The position numbers and the translations under genes were made by a program. The notes under the pieces were generated by a model, which searched no databases, was not told the DNA's origin, and saw only the letters and a program-made list of their open reading frames with translations. From NCBI RefSeq assembly GCF_047807365.1, contig NZ_JBLOUI010000032.1:1-28617 (forward strand): a stretch of 28,617 nucleotides of DNA, written 5' to 3'. The number at the start of each line of letters is the position of its first letter. Position 1 is the first letter of the stretch. Source of the stretch: Peptacetobacter sp900539645 (GTDB taxonomy: Bacteria; Bacillota; Clostridia; Peptostreptococcales; Peptostreptococcaceae). Below, one piece after another: positions 14,702 to 22,579 of this stretch.

Positions 14702-15124
14702 ATATTTTGGCGAGAATATGATGAATCTATTATTGAATATTTTAATGAAAAATTGCCACTAGAAGATAACATTCAATTTGAGTGTGTAGAAATAGAAAAA
14801 GAACGTGGAATTGATATTATTCTAAAAAAAGATGGCTCTGTTGAGAAAATTCCTTATGCAGATGATTTCGCTGATAGGGATACAACATTGAAAAGCGTTC
14901 AAAATTATGTATCTCCAAAGTATCAAGTCCGTTGGTATATGGACTCACTTGGAAGTGATACGTTGGCTTTTTGTATTAAGTTATCTTTGGAATGGAAAAA
15001 TTTAGAAAAGGAATTTGGAATAGAGAAGATTAGATATTATTTTGAGCCGATAGATAATGACTCAGTAATGTTTGAAATGAGTATTGATGAGGTTTTTGAT
15101 TTGATAGAAGAAAGAGAAAAATAG
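14702..15124 (+). pseudogene. 5'-truncated immunity-like ORF
   Basis: The reading frame is open from 14702 (after a TAA) and begins IFWREYDESIIEYFNEKLPLEDN, which looks like the inside of a protein N-terminus without its start codon; the upstream DNA is AT-rich spacer. The remaining 130 or so residues are acidic and tryptophan/tyrosine-bearing, with no membrane segment (YVSPKYQVRWYMDSLGSDT, IRYYFEPIDNDSVMFEMSIDEVFDLIEEREK). A TTG at 14753 could restart translation but lacks a ribosome binding site. I do not recognise the family; size, acidity and company fit a toxin-immunity type protein. Gln is encoded only by CAA. Confidence 0.5.
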
Positions 15125-15139
15125 AGGAGGAAAATTAGA

Positions 15140-15466
15140 ATGAAAAAATTTGATATCAATTATGTATTATTAAATGAAATGTATCAAGATGACTATTAAC
15201 CTAATTTTTTAGTAGATAAAATAAGAAATGAACTTCAAAAAGTTATTGATTTACTAGAAACTGGCGAAAAAGATATAAATATTATTCAAGAAAAAATGGA
15301 TGAAATTATTTGTTCAATTAATAATCTGCAAGATGAATTTGATGAAAATGACAGTGAAATTGAAACAGTAGCTCGAGATTGTATAGGTGAAACAGTTGGT
15401 TATATATTAAATTACTTTGATATTCCAATTGATGTTGAGGAAGCAATTAGAGAAAGAGATTGGTAA
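15140..15466 (+). pseudogene. DUF5713 family protein, interrupted by a nonsense codon
   Basis: A GAGGAGG site precedes ATG 15140. The frame encodes MKKFDINYVLLNEMYQDDY, then TAA at 15197-15199, then continues without further stop as PNFLVDKIRNELQKVIDLLETGEKDI and EIETVARDCIGETVGYILNYFDIPIDVEEAIRERDW. The whole 108-residue product fits DUF5713, where a YxPxFLVDK-type segment falls at the stop; a single base change from a tyrosine-type codon would explain it. The change looks recent since the rest is intact. Function of the family is unknown. Confidence 0.75.
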
Positions 15467-15479
15467 AATATAGGAGAAA

Positions 15480-15569
15480 TTGAAAGGTGTTTCAATACCA
15501 GGAATGACTTTAAAAATTTCTTATGAACCAGAAGAGTATTATACATTCAGTATTGAATTGTTGAAGTGA
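15480..15569 (+). pseudogene. Short C-terminal gene fragment
   Basis: Thirty codons from TTG 15480 (after AGGAGAA) read MKGVSIPGMTLKISYEPEEYYTFSIELLK. This resembles the end of a larger protein joined to the 3' side of the DUF5713 gene; the bulk of its gene is missing. It may be the remains of another immunity-like gene. I do not recognise the family. Confidence 0.4.
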
Positions 15570-15578
15570 GGTATTATT

Positions 15579-16442
15579 ATGGATAAATATCAAGAAATGT
15601 ATATAGAGCGGAAAAAACAATTTGAACAATCTGATACAAGTCCAGAGAGTGTAATTAATCTTTACAACCTAAAAGAAAAATTAGAGCAAATTGAAGAGAT
15701 TAAAGCTAAAGAAGCCTTAGTTAATGTATATGATTTATTGAATTATAAAAAATCTGCGTATGAATTATTGTCAAAAATTGGTAATTTATCAGATATAAAA
15801 ATCCAAAAGCGTTTATTAAAAATGAAATCTTATGCAGAAAATTGGAAGGATTATTTTGCTATACCTAAGCCAAAAACAGAAGAAGATATGATAAAGGAAA
15901 GAAAAAAGCTTGATAAATTAGGTATACCAATATTTAAATATCATCCCAATCCATTGGCAACAGGAGCTTTTGATGAATCTGAAAAAGGTGTAATTTGCGA
16001 TTGTTGTGGAAAAACTACACACATATATTATGAAGTGCCATTCTATTCTGTTGAAGATATTGATTATCTTTGTCCTGATTGTATTGCAAATGGAGAAGTT
16101 GCAAAGAAATTTGATGGAACTTTTCAAGATGATTATTGTGTGGATGATGGTGTAGAGGATATGAGAAAACTTGATGAACTTATTCATCGTACTCCAGGAT
16201 ATTGCGGATGGCAGCAAGAATATTGGCGTGCTCATTGTGGTGATTTTTGTGCATATCTTGGTCGTGTAGGGGCACTAGAGCTTAAAGCTTTAGGAATAAT
16301 GGACGAGGTTTTAGATGATTCTTTGTGGAATGAGGAGCAAAAGGAATTGATTAGAACTTCGGTAAATGGTGGAAGTTTTCAATGCTATTTATTCCAATGC
16401 CTTAACTGTGGAAAATATATGCTTTGGACAGATGTAGATTAA
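15579..16442 (+). CDS. CbrC family (UPF0167) protein with N-terminal extension
   Basis: The C-terminal two thirds of this 287-residue protein (about 112-287) match CbrC/UPF0167: IFKYHPNPLATGAF, then CDCCGK and CPDC as zinc-type cysteine pairs, FDGTFQDDYC, ELIHRTPGYCGWQQEYWRAHCGDFCAYLGRVG and a last pair in CLNCGKYM. In E. coli, CbrC is tied to tolerance of colicin E2; the mechanism is not settled. The first 110 residues are helical and charged (KLEQIEEIKAKEALVNVYDLLNYKKSAYELLSKIG), and such extensions occur in clostridial members. TGAGG precedes the start. Ten of eleven Gln codons are CAA, against CAG in the flanking housekeeping genes, which suggests acquisition. Lies in a row of immunity-like genes. 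Confidence 0.85.
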   Translation: MDKYQEMYIERKKQFEQSDTSPESVINLYNLKEKLEQIEEIKAKEALVNVYDLLNYKKSAYELLSKIGNLSDIKIQKRLLKMKSYAENWKDYFAIPKPKTEEDMIKERKKLDKLGIPIFKYHPNPLATGAFDESEKGVICDCCGKTTHIYYEVPFYSVEDIDYLCPDCIANGEVAKKFDGTFQDDYCVDDGVEDMRKLDELIHRTPGYCGWQQEYWRAHCGDFCAYLGRVGALELKALGIMDEVLDDSLWNEEQKELIRTSVNGGSFQCYLFQCLNCGKYMLWTDVD

Positions 16443-16456
16443 GGAGAGTGTAGATT

Positions 16457-17182
16457 ATGCCTAGTAAAGAATGGTTAAGTAAGTACGAAAGTAAAAAAGA
16501 ATCACTTAGATGCAAAATAAATTTAGACACATATTTTACAGAAAAAAAGATAGGAAAAATAAATCTTGATGTTTTGAATCTTGGTAAAGTTTCTTTTCCA
16601 ACAGGAAAAATAATAGCTTGTGACCCATTAATTGAACTTGAGGATGCACCAACTTATATTCAAAATATTCCTCCTGGAAATTATGATGTAGATATTTCTG
16701 TCGCATTAAGTGAGAAATTTGGAGATAGATATTCATGTGTAAAGGTTTTGATTAATGATAATAAACCAGCTTATTATGATTTAGGTGTGATTGGAAATGA
16801 GGACTTAGACGAGGAACTAGAGGATGATGAGTACTTTGGATTTTGTGTAGATGCGGGAATGGGATGTATTCTCGATGAAAGTACTCAAGTAGCATTTAAA
16901 GAATATTGGGAGCAGAGATGCGAGAAAGAGGAAGGAATTGATCCATATAACGACTTATTCTGTGATTTGTTAGAAGAGAGTTATGATAAATATCCAAAAT
17001 ACCAGCGTGAAGGTGGCGATTGGTTGAATTGGAAAGTTCCTGAAACAGAGCTGAATATTCCTATATTTGCTTCTGGTTGGGGCGATGGTGTGTACCCGGT
17101 TTATTTTGGATATGATGATAATGACGAGATTTGTGGTGTTTATATATTCTTCATTGATGTTACTGATGATACTTTTGATTAG
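16457..17182 (+). CDS. DUF4241 family protein
   Basis: The 241-residue acidic soluble protein has the DUF4241 pattern: GKIIACDPLIELEDAPTYIQNIPPGNYDVDISVAL (about 50-85), a middle GFCVDAGMGCILDESTQVAFKEYW (about 127-152), and a C-terminal ASGWGDGVYPVYFGYDDNDEICGVYIFFID. The function is unknown; members often lie among bacterial toxin-immunity genes, which fits this setting but is not proof. It begins 14 bases after the CbrC gene with AGGAGAG before ATG, so the two are probably co-transcribed. No membrane segment is present. Confidence 0.85.
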   Translation: MPSKEWLSKYESKKESLRCKINLDTYFTEKKIGKINLDVLNLGKVSFPTGKIIACDPLIELEDAPTYIQNIPPGNYDVDISVALSEKFGDRYSCVKVLINDNKPAYYDLGVIGNEDLDEELEDDEYFGFCVDAGMGCILDESTQVAFKEYWEQRCEKEEGIDPYNDLFCDLLEESYDKYPKYQREGGDWLNWKVPETELNIPIFASGWGDGVYPVYFGYDDNDEICGVYIFFIDVTDDTFD

Positions 17183-17192
17183 GAATTAGATA

Positions 17193-17321
17193 ATGAATGG
17201 AGTAGTTATTTTAATTTTATTGTGTTTAGTTGTTATGTTTATTAAATTATTTGTAGATAGAAATTGGATAGGTTTAATTCTATTTTTATTTACAGTAATT
17301 TTGATTTTTGGAATAAGTTAA
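17193..17321 (+). CDS. Small hydrophobic membrane protein (42 aa)
   Basis: MNGVVILILLCLVVMFIKLF, then VDRNWIGLILFLFTVILIFGIS: two predicted transmembrane helices joined by a short VDRNW turn. AGGA lies 10 bases before the ATG and overlaps the DUF4241 stop. The gene ends ten bases ahead of a terminator, so it is probably the last gene of the CbrC-DUF4241 transcript. No homologue is recognised. Confidence 0.6.
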   Translation: MNGVVILILLCLVVMFIKLFVDRNWIGLILFLFTVILIFGIS

Positions 17322-17330
17322 TATAAGAAT

Positions 17331-17365
17331 GGCTGCGAGTAAAAATTTTACAAGCAGCTTTTTTT
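17331..17365 (+). terminator. Terminator of the immunity-like gene cluster
   Basis: GCTGC (17332-17336) pairs with GCAGC (17354-17358), with GTAAAA/TTTTAC inside, followed by seven T residues. Confidence 0.8.
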
Positions 17366-17441
17366 ATTAATTTATATTATTTAAATATTTCTTGCTTTTT
17401 CAAGTAAAATAATATAAATTATAAATATACAAAATACAACT

Positions 17442-17499
17442 AGGGAATGAATGTCTCCCTTGGGAAACCTAAACCGCTTATCAAGCTGATGACTTCTGC
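17442..17499 (+). promoter_or_regulatory. Fluoride riboswitch (crcB motif) aptamer
   Basis: The sequence GGGAATGAATGTCTCCC (P1 hairpin region), then AACCGC (17472-17477), then GCTGATGACTTCTGC (17485-17499) gives the conserved core of the fluoride aptamer: GATGxC-type loop, AACCGC and GCTGATGACTTCT. Fluoride binding stabilises the pseudoknot and keeps the GCTGATG strand from joining the downstream terminator, so the antiporter is made when fluoride is present. Confidence 0.9.
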
Positions 17500-17526
17500 A
17501 ACCACGCAGAAACCATCAGCTTTTTT
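17483..17526 (+). terminator. Fluoride-riboswitch expression-platform terminator
   Basis: AAGCTGATG (17483-17491) pairs with CCATCAGCTT (17513-17522) around an inner TTCTGC/GCAGAA hairpin, followed by TTTTTT. The 5' strand is shared with the aptamer. Confidence 0.85.
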
Positions 17527-17554
17527 GTGTTTAAAAACAAAAAGGAGGAATTTA

Positions 17555-18742
17555 ATGTTAGTATCACTTGCTTTAATTTTTTTAGTGGGAATGAGCTTGG
17601 CATCTATATGCGAAAAAATAAAAATTCCCAGAATTATAGGAATGCTTGTAACTGGGATAATCTTAGGGCCTTATGTACTGGATTTTTTAGATAGCTCAAT
17701 TCTAAACATATCATCGGAGCTTAGAAAAATGGCTCTTATCATCATCTTAATCAAAGCTGGGTTATCACTAGACCTAAAGGATTTAAAAAAGGTTGGTAGA
17801 CCTGCACTTTTAATGTCGTTTCTTCCAGCTACATTTGAAATAATTGGATATGTAATATTTGCACCGATTTTATTTGGTGTCAGCAGAGTAGAGGCAGCAC
17901 TAATTGGAGCAGTACTTAGTGCAGTATCTCCAGCAGTTGTAGTTCCTAGAATGGTTGATTTGATGGACAATAATCTCGGTACAAAGAAGGGAATACCTCA
18001 GATGATTTTAGCTGGGGCATCTTTTGACGATGTATTTGTAATTGTGCTTTTCAGTACATTCTTAGCTATGAATCAAGGAGAAGGGGTTAATTTAGCTAGT
18101 TTTGCAGATATACCAATTTCGATAGTATCTGGAATTTTAATTGGAGCTATTGTTGGATTAATTCTTTATAGATTTTTTGAGTACAGATACAACAAAGAAC
18201 ATCTAATCAGAAACAGCACAAAAGTCATAATTATATTAGCTGTATCGTTCTTACTTGTTGCACTTGAAGATTATTTAAAAGGAAGAGTTGCAGTATCGGG
18301 ATTACTTGCTGTAACAAGTATGGCTTTAGTACTTGCGATGAAGAGTACAAATATTGTAAAGGTTAGACTTCAGGAGAAATTTGGTAAAATTTGGATAGCT
18401 GCAGAGGTTGTTTTATTCGTACTTGTTGGAGCTGCTGTCGATATAAGATACACAATGGGTGCGGGATTTACAGCGGTTGTTATGATATTTATCGCACTTG
18501 CAATTCGTTCAATAGGCGTATTTGTTTGTATGATTGGAACAGAATTAAACCCTAAAGAAAGATTATTCTGCGTGTTCTCATATCTTCCAAAAGCAACTGT
18601 TCAAGCTGCTATAGGATCAGTACCACTTGCTTCAGGACTAAATTGTGGAAAACTTGTTCTATCAATCGCAGTACTTGCGATAATAATAACTGCACCACTT
18701 GGAGCATTTTTAATAGATTTCTCAAAAGAAAAATTATTATAG
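17555..18742 (+). CDS. Cation/proton antiporter under fluoride riboswitch control
   Basis: The 395-residue polytopic protein has about 11-12 membrane segments and CPA-type features: RIIGMLVTGIILGPYVLDFL near the start, LIIILIKAGLSLDLKDL, AVSPAVVVPRMV, and the acidic pair in GASFDDVFVIVLFST, which corresponds to the ion-binding aspartates of Na+/H+ exchangers. A DYLKGRVAVSGLLAVTSMALVL segment follows. Antiporters of this kind are one of the known gene classes behind fluoride riboswitches, where they are thought to help fluoride or pH tolerance; transport has not been shown for this one. The start at 17555 has AAGGAGG before it; a longer frame enters the riboswitch and is rejected. Confidence 0.9.
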   Translation: MLVSLALIFLVGMSLASICEKIKIPRIIGMLVTGIILGPYVLDFLDSSILNISSELRKMALIIILIKAGLSLDLKDLKKVGRPALLMSFLPATFEIIGYVIFAPILFGVSRVEAALIGAVLSAVSPAVVVPRMVDLMDNNLGTKKGIPQMILAGASFDDVFVIVLFSTFLAMNQGEGVNLASFADIPISIVSGILIGAIVGLILYRFFEYRYNKEHLIRNSTKVIIILAVSFLLVALEDYLKGRVAVSGLLAVTSMALVLAMKSTNIVKVRLQEKFGKIWIAAEVVLFVLVGAAVDIRYTMGAGFTAVVMIFIALAIRSIGVFVCMIGTELNPKERLFCVFSYLPKATVQAAIGSVPLASGLNCGKLVLSIAVLAIIITAPLGAFLIDFSKEKLL

Positions 18743-18764
18743 CAATTAAAATAAATTTGCTATA
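18738..18764 (+). terminator. Weak hairpin at the end of the antiporter gene
   Basis: TATAGCAA (18738-18745, including part of the stop codon) pairs with TTGCTATA (18757-18764). No T-run follows, so it is only a candidate terminator or RNA end. Confidence 0.3.
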
Positions 18765-18844
18765 TAAACGTGCAATATTCTGAAAATTATGATAGACTAT
18801 ATTCATAACAAAGTTAAGAAAAGCTTGATTAACTCAAATTCTTG

Positions 18845-18886
18845 TTAAATTTTTTTAACCCTCTTTTAACAATTGCTTACTATAAT
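18845..18886 (+). promoter_or_regulatory. Pho-box-like direct repeats and -10 box of ppk1-ppx
   Basis: Hexamers TTAACC (18855), TTAACA (18866) and TTACTA (18877) recur every 11 bases, with TTAAAT at 18845 ten bases before. TATAAT follows at 18881-18886 and no -35 box is seen at the right distance. Direct TT(A/T)ACA repeats with an 11-base period are the PhoP binding pattern of Firmicutes, and ppk is a known phosphate-regulated gene in several bacteria. PhoP activation of this operon is inferred. Confidence 0.55.
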
Positions 18887-18994
18887 GATTTTTTTATAAG
18901 TGTTAGTATTATAATTATGTGATAATTTTACTAATGTTTATAGCAATCAGATAGATATGATATCTATAAAATAAAGATGTTGGGAGAGAGAAAA

Positions 18995-21115
18995 ATGACT
19001 AAAAAATACTATGATAACAGAGAAATATCATGGCTAAAATTCAACAAAAGAGTGCTTGAAGAGGCGATGGATCCGTCAGTTCCTTTAATGGAAAGGCTGA
19101 CATTTGTATCTATATTCCAGAGCAATTTAGATGAATTTTTCATGGTAAGAGTTGGATCATTATACGACCAGATGATAGTAGATCCAGATTCTAGGGATAG
19201 TAAAACAAATATGACTCCTGAAGAGGAGATTAAAGAAATTGTAAAATATACAAAAAAATTAAATGAGTTAAAAGACGATGCTTACAATAATTTAATGAGA
19301 GAAGTTAAGGAGTTTGGAATCGAGCTAGTAGACTTTCATTCAAGGGTAAAGTGCAATGCAGCGGGGGACTGTGTTGAAGATTTAGAAAATGAATACAGCA
19401 TGGCATTAACTCCTGATGATGAGGAAGCACTAGAAAATTTATTTGATTCAGAAATAAGACCTCTTATCTCTCCTCAAATAATAGGAAAAAGACAGCCTTT
19501 CCCATTCTTAAAGGAAAAAGAAATATACGCAATAGTTTCTTTAGAAGGTAAGAATGGAACAGAAAAACTTGGTATAGTACCTTGTTCAGGGGATGTTTTT
19601 GAAAGATTAATACAAATTCCATCTGATGAAAGAAAATATATTTTAGCAGAAGAGCTAATTCTTTACTTTGTAACAAAAATATTTAAAAAATATAAGGTTA
19701 AGAGCAAATCTCTGATAAGAATAACTAGAAACGCCGATATTGATGAGGAAACAGTATACGACGAAGATTTAGATTACAGAGATACAATGAAAAAGCTAAT
19801 TAAGAAAAGAAAAAAACTTGCGCCAGTTAGAATGGAAATGTCAAGAGAGCTTAATGGTTCAGCGTTAAAAACTCTTAGAAAATACGTAGGATTAGATGAA
19901 AAAAGTATATTCTATTCTAAATCACCGCTTGAATTTTCTTTTGTTAGAAAGATACAGGACAAGCTTAGAAATCATTCAGAGTTATTCTATGAAAAGAGAG
20001 TTCCTCAGAAATCGCCTGATATTTCATCAAAACGTTCTATAATAGAACAGATTGAAGAAAAGGACAAACTTTTATACTATCCGTACAACAGCATGAAGCC
20101 ATTCTTAGATATGCTATATGAAGCATCTGAAGATCCAACTGTTGTTTCTATAAAGATGACACTTTACAGACTATCAAGTGACAGTAAGATAGTTGATGCG
20201 CTTTCAAATGCGGTTGAAAATGGAAAAGAAGTTGTCGTATTGGTTGAGTTAAGAGCAAGATTTGATGAGGAAAACAATATAAACTGGTCTAGAAGACTTG
20301 AAAAGGCTGGATGTAGAGTAATTTATGGACTACCTGGATTAAAAGTTCATTCTAAATTATGTCTAATAACAAGAAAGACTGATGAAGGAATAAAATACAT
20401 AACTCAGATAGGTACAGGAAATTACAACGAAAAAACAGCAAAATTATACACAGACTACTGCTTAATGACTGCTGATAAGAGAATCGCACACGAAGCAGGT
20501 AGAGTTTTTGATAGATTATCTCTTGGAGAAGTTGTAGAAAAATCAGACCTATTGCTAGTATCTCCACTTTGTTTAAGACAGCCTATTATGGATATGATAG
20601 ACAATGAAATTGTTAAAGCAGAACATGGAGCACCAGCCTATATAGGTATAAAGATAAATTCTCTAACTGATAAGGGAATTATGAATAAACTTATAGAAGC
20701 TTCTAGGGCAGGGGTTAAAGTTCAACTTATTGTAAGAGGTATATGCTGCTTAATACCAGGAGTAGAGGGTGTTACAGAAAATATAGAAGTTATAAGTATA
20801 GTTGGACGTTATCTTGAACATACTCGTGTGTATATATTCGGTGAAGGTTGCGATAGTAAGGTTTATATAGGATCTGCTGACTTAATGTCAAGAAATACCA
20901 TGAGAAGGGTAGAGGTAGCAGCACCTATTTTAGATCCAGATATTAAGAAGAGAATTCTTGAAGACTTTGCAATAATGTACACAGATAATGTTAAAGCGAG
21001 AAAACTTCTTAAAGACGGTACATACAAACACGTTAAACAGGAAGGTGCACCTTTAAATTCACAGGAGTATTTCTTTGAAAGAGCTTATAAGGAATTAGAG
21101 ATGCGAGATAAATAA
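18995..21115 (+). CDS. ppk1: Polyphosphate kinase 1
   Basis: The 706-residue product has the full Ppk1 length and order: an N-terminal helical domain (YYDNREISWLKFNKRVLEEA, LDEFFMVRVG), a head domain, then two PLD-like catalytic domains. The autophosphorylated histidine is H452 in GLKVHSKLCLITRK; H609 lies in YLEHTRVYIFGEG. Motifs LLYYPYNSMKPFLDML, VSIKMTLYRLS and NYNEKTAKLYTDYCLMT are typical. It builds polyphosphate reversibly from ATP. The start at 18995 is preferred over an ATG 18 bases upstream because GGGAGAGAG lies between. It is followed after 41 bases by ppx, so the synthesis and breakdown enzymes share an operon. Confidence 0.97.
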   Translation: MTKKYYDNREISWLKFNKRVLEEAMDPSVPLMERLTFVSIFQSNLDEFFMVRVGSLYDQMIVDPDSRDSKTNMTPEEEIKEIVKYTKKLNELKDDAYNNLMREVKEFGIELVDFHSRVKCNAAGDCVEDLENEYSMALTPDDEEALENLFDSEIRPLISPQIIGKRQPFPFLKEKEIYAIVSLEGKNGTEKLGIVPCSGDVFERLIQIPSDERKYILAEELILYFVTKIFKKYKVKSKSLIRITRNADIDEETVYDEDLDYRDTMKKLIKKRKKLAPVRMEMSRELNGSALKTLRKYVGLDEKSIFYSKSPLEFSFVRKIQDKLRNHSELFYEKRVPQKSPDISSKRSIIEQIEEKDKLLYYPYNSMKPFLDMLYEASEDPTVVSIKMTLYRLSSDSKIVDALSNAVENGKEVVVLVELRARFDEENNINWSRRLEKAGCRVIYGLPGLKVHSKLCLITRKTDEGIKYITQIGTGNYNEKTAKLYTDYCLMTADKRIAHEAGRVFDRLSLGEVVEKSDLLLVSPLCLRQPIMDMIDNEIVKAEHGAPAYIGIKINSLTDKGIMNKLIEASRAGVKVQLIVRGICCLIPGVEGVTENIEVISIVGRYLEHTRVYIFGEGCDSKVYIGSADLMSRNTMRRVEVAAPILDPDIKKRILEDFAIMYTDNVKARKLLKDGTYKHVKQEGAPLNSQEYFFERAYKELEMRDK

Positions 21116-21156
21116 TTAGACTCTACTCAAAACGAAGAAAGATTGGAGTAATGTCG

Positions 21157-22059
21157 ATGAGATATGGAATAATAGATGTAGGATCAAATACGATTAGATT
21201 AATAATTTTTGAATTAAAGGGAACAGAGATAAAGATTATACTAAAAGAAAAGGAACTTTCTGTAATACTAAGCTTTATACAGAATGGTAATCTTATGGAA
21301 GAAGGTCTTGAAAGACTTTTAAAAGTATTAAATAGATTTGCTAAAATCTGTGAATTACTTGGATGTGCAGAAGTATTCTGTTTTGCAACTGCTTCACTTA
21401 GAAAAGTAGATAATAGTGTTTATGTTGTTTCTGAGATGAAAAAGATTGTAGAGAATACAGAAATAATAACTGGAGAACAGGAAGCATATTACGACTATAT
21501 CGGTCTTAGCCAGGTTGTAAAAGACAGAAGCGGTATGGGACTTGATTTAGGCGGAGGAAGTGTGCAGATATTCAAGTTTAAAGACAGACAGGTTATAGAT
21601 TCAGTTTCTTTACCTCTTGGTGGTCTTGAGATGAGAAATAAATTTGTTTCTATGGTATATCCTACACTTGATGAGATAAAAGAAATCGAGGATTGTGTAA
21701 AAGCTAGTGTTAAAAGTTCTAAGATTTTTAAAGGAAATAACCATAGGGTTATGTATTTAATGGGTGGTACTGCAAGAGCTGCAGCAAAGATTCATAGATA
21801 TATTTATGTGACTAAGAAGAAGTCAAATAAGTATTATATTCCTATTAAAGAGCTTAATCAGCTTACAGAGAGATTTTCGGATCCGAGAAAGAGCGATGTA
21901 GATATTCTTGAGAGAATACTTCCAGATCGTATGAATAATATTATACCAAGTTTGGTTGTTCTTAATACTATTTGCACAATGTCTGGTGTTGATGAAGTAG
22001 TTGTAGTAAAAAATGGTGTAAGAGATGGATACATACACGATAAAATATTACCAATGTAA
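21157..22059 (+). CDS. ppx: Exopolyphosphatase, Ppx/GppA family
   Basis: The 300-residue product has the actin-like ASKHA fold: phosphate loop 1 in YGIIDVGSNTIRLIIFEL, the second loop in MGLDLGGGSVQIFKF, CFATASLRKVDN, and the catalytic glutamate region TGEQEAYYDYIGL. An adenosine-type MGGTARAAAKI motif follows. It is the short form without the C-terminal HD-type domain, as in many clostridia. It should remove terminal phosphate from polyphosphate, but pppGpp hydrolysis is possible. The second ATG (21157) is taken as start because GGAG is eight bases ahead of it; the first (21151) is too close. Downstream lies copy A of the structured element. Confidence 0.92.
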   Translation: MRYGIIDVGSNTIRLIIFELKGTEIKIILKEKELSVILSFIQNGNLMEEGLERLLKVLNRFAKICELLGCAEVFCFATASLRKVDNSVYVVSEMKKIVENTEIITGEQEAYYDYIGLSQVVKDRSGMGLDLGGGSVQIFKFKDRQVIDSVSLPLGGLEMRNKFVSMVYPTLDEIKEIEDCVKASVKSSKIFKGNNHRVMYLMGGTARAAAKIHRYIYVTKKKSNKYYIPIKELNQLTERFSDPRKSDVDILERILPDRMNNIIPSLVVLNTICTMSGVDEVVVVKNGVRDGYIHDKILPM

Positions 22060-22073
22060 AAATTAATTCGCAA

Positions 22074-22234
22074 AAGCCTTTAGCGCAGATTTTGTGTATT
22101 TCGCACTATTAATCGCTCTCCAGGCTTCAGCGCCCCATCCATTTATGTAACACATTTCAATGTTATGGGGCGCTTGCAGAATTGTCGATGCGATTTAATA
22201 TGTGCTCACACACAAAATTACTGCTACTAAAGCC
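22074..22234 (+). repeat. Dispersed structured element, copy A
   Basis: Outer arms (22074-22115 and 22190-22233) pair imperfectly: AGCCTTTAG with CTAAAGCC, ATTTTGTGT with ACACAAAAT, ATTAATCGC with GCGATTTAAT. The core reads CTCTCCAGGCTTCAGCG (22116-22132), inner helix GCGCCCCAT/ATGGGGCGC, short helix CATT/AATG, apical loop TATGTAACACATTT, and CTTGCAGAATTGTCGATG (22173-22190). It lies between ppx and its terminator. Confidence 0.8.
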
Positions 22235-22265
22235 AATCTTGTGAATAGCATAAAGCGAAAGTTTA

Positions 22266-22300
22266 GAGGTTGTTACAAAAATTTGTAACAACCTCTTTTT
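22266..22300 (+). terminator. Strong intrinsic terminator of ppk1-ppx
   Basis: GAGGTTGTTACAAA (22266-22279) is perfectly complementary to TTTGTAACAACCTC (22282-22295), followed by TTTTT. The remaining bases to 22489 hold no gene. Confidence 0.9.
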
Positions 22301-22489
22301 AAGTTAGTAATTTTATAAAAGATTAATTTAAAAAGGTTTGGTTGCAAATTTTGTGAATAGCCACTTTTTTTATATAGGTAATAATTTTATCGGTGCATGT
22401 AGAGAGAGTTGTTTTGAAGTTTGTAAATATAGATTTGTAAGGAATATTTGGAGTGTGTTTTTTTAGATTATAATATTATTTTCATAAGT

Positions 22490-22518
22490 TTGAATTTTCC
22501 AAAATTTTATGTTATTAT
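22490..22518 (+). promoter_or_regulatory. Probable promoter of the aminopeptidase gene
   Basis: TTGAAT (22490-22495), a 17-base spacer and TATTAT (22513-22518), about 60 bases before the start codon. Confidence 0.5.
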
Positions 22519-22579
22519 TAAAGAGTGAATTATTTTTTTTACAAGAGGTTTTATATTTGATTTTAAGGGGGCTTTTTAG

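Noticed and set aside
17447..17554. N-terminal extension of the antiporter
   Set aside because: It lies in the fluoride riboswitch and its terminator; the start at 17555 has AAGGAGG.
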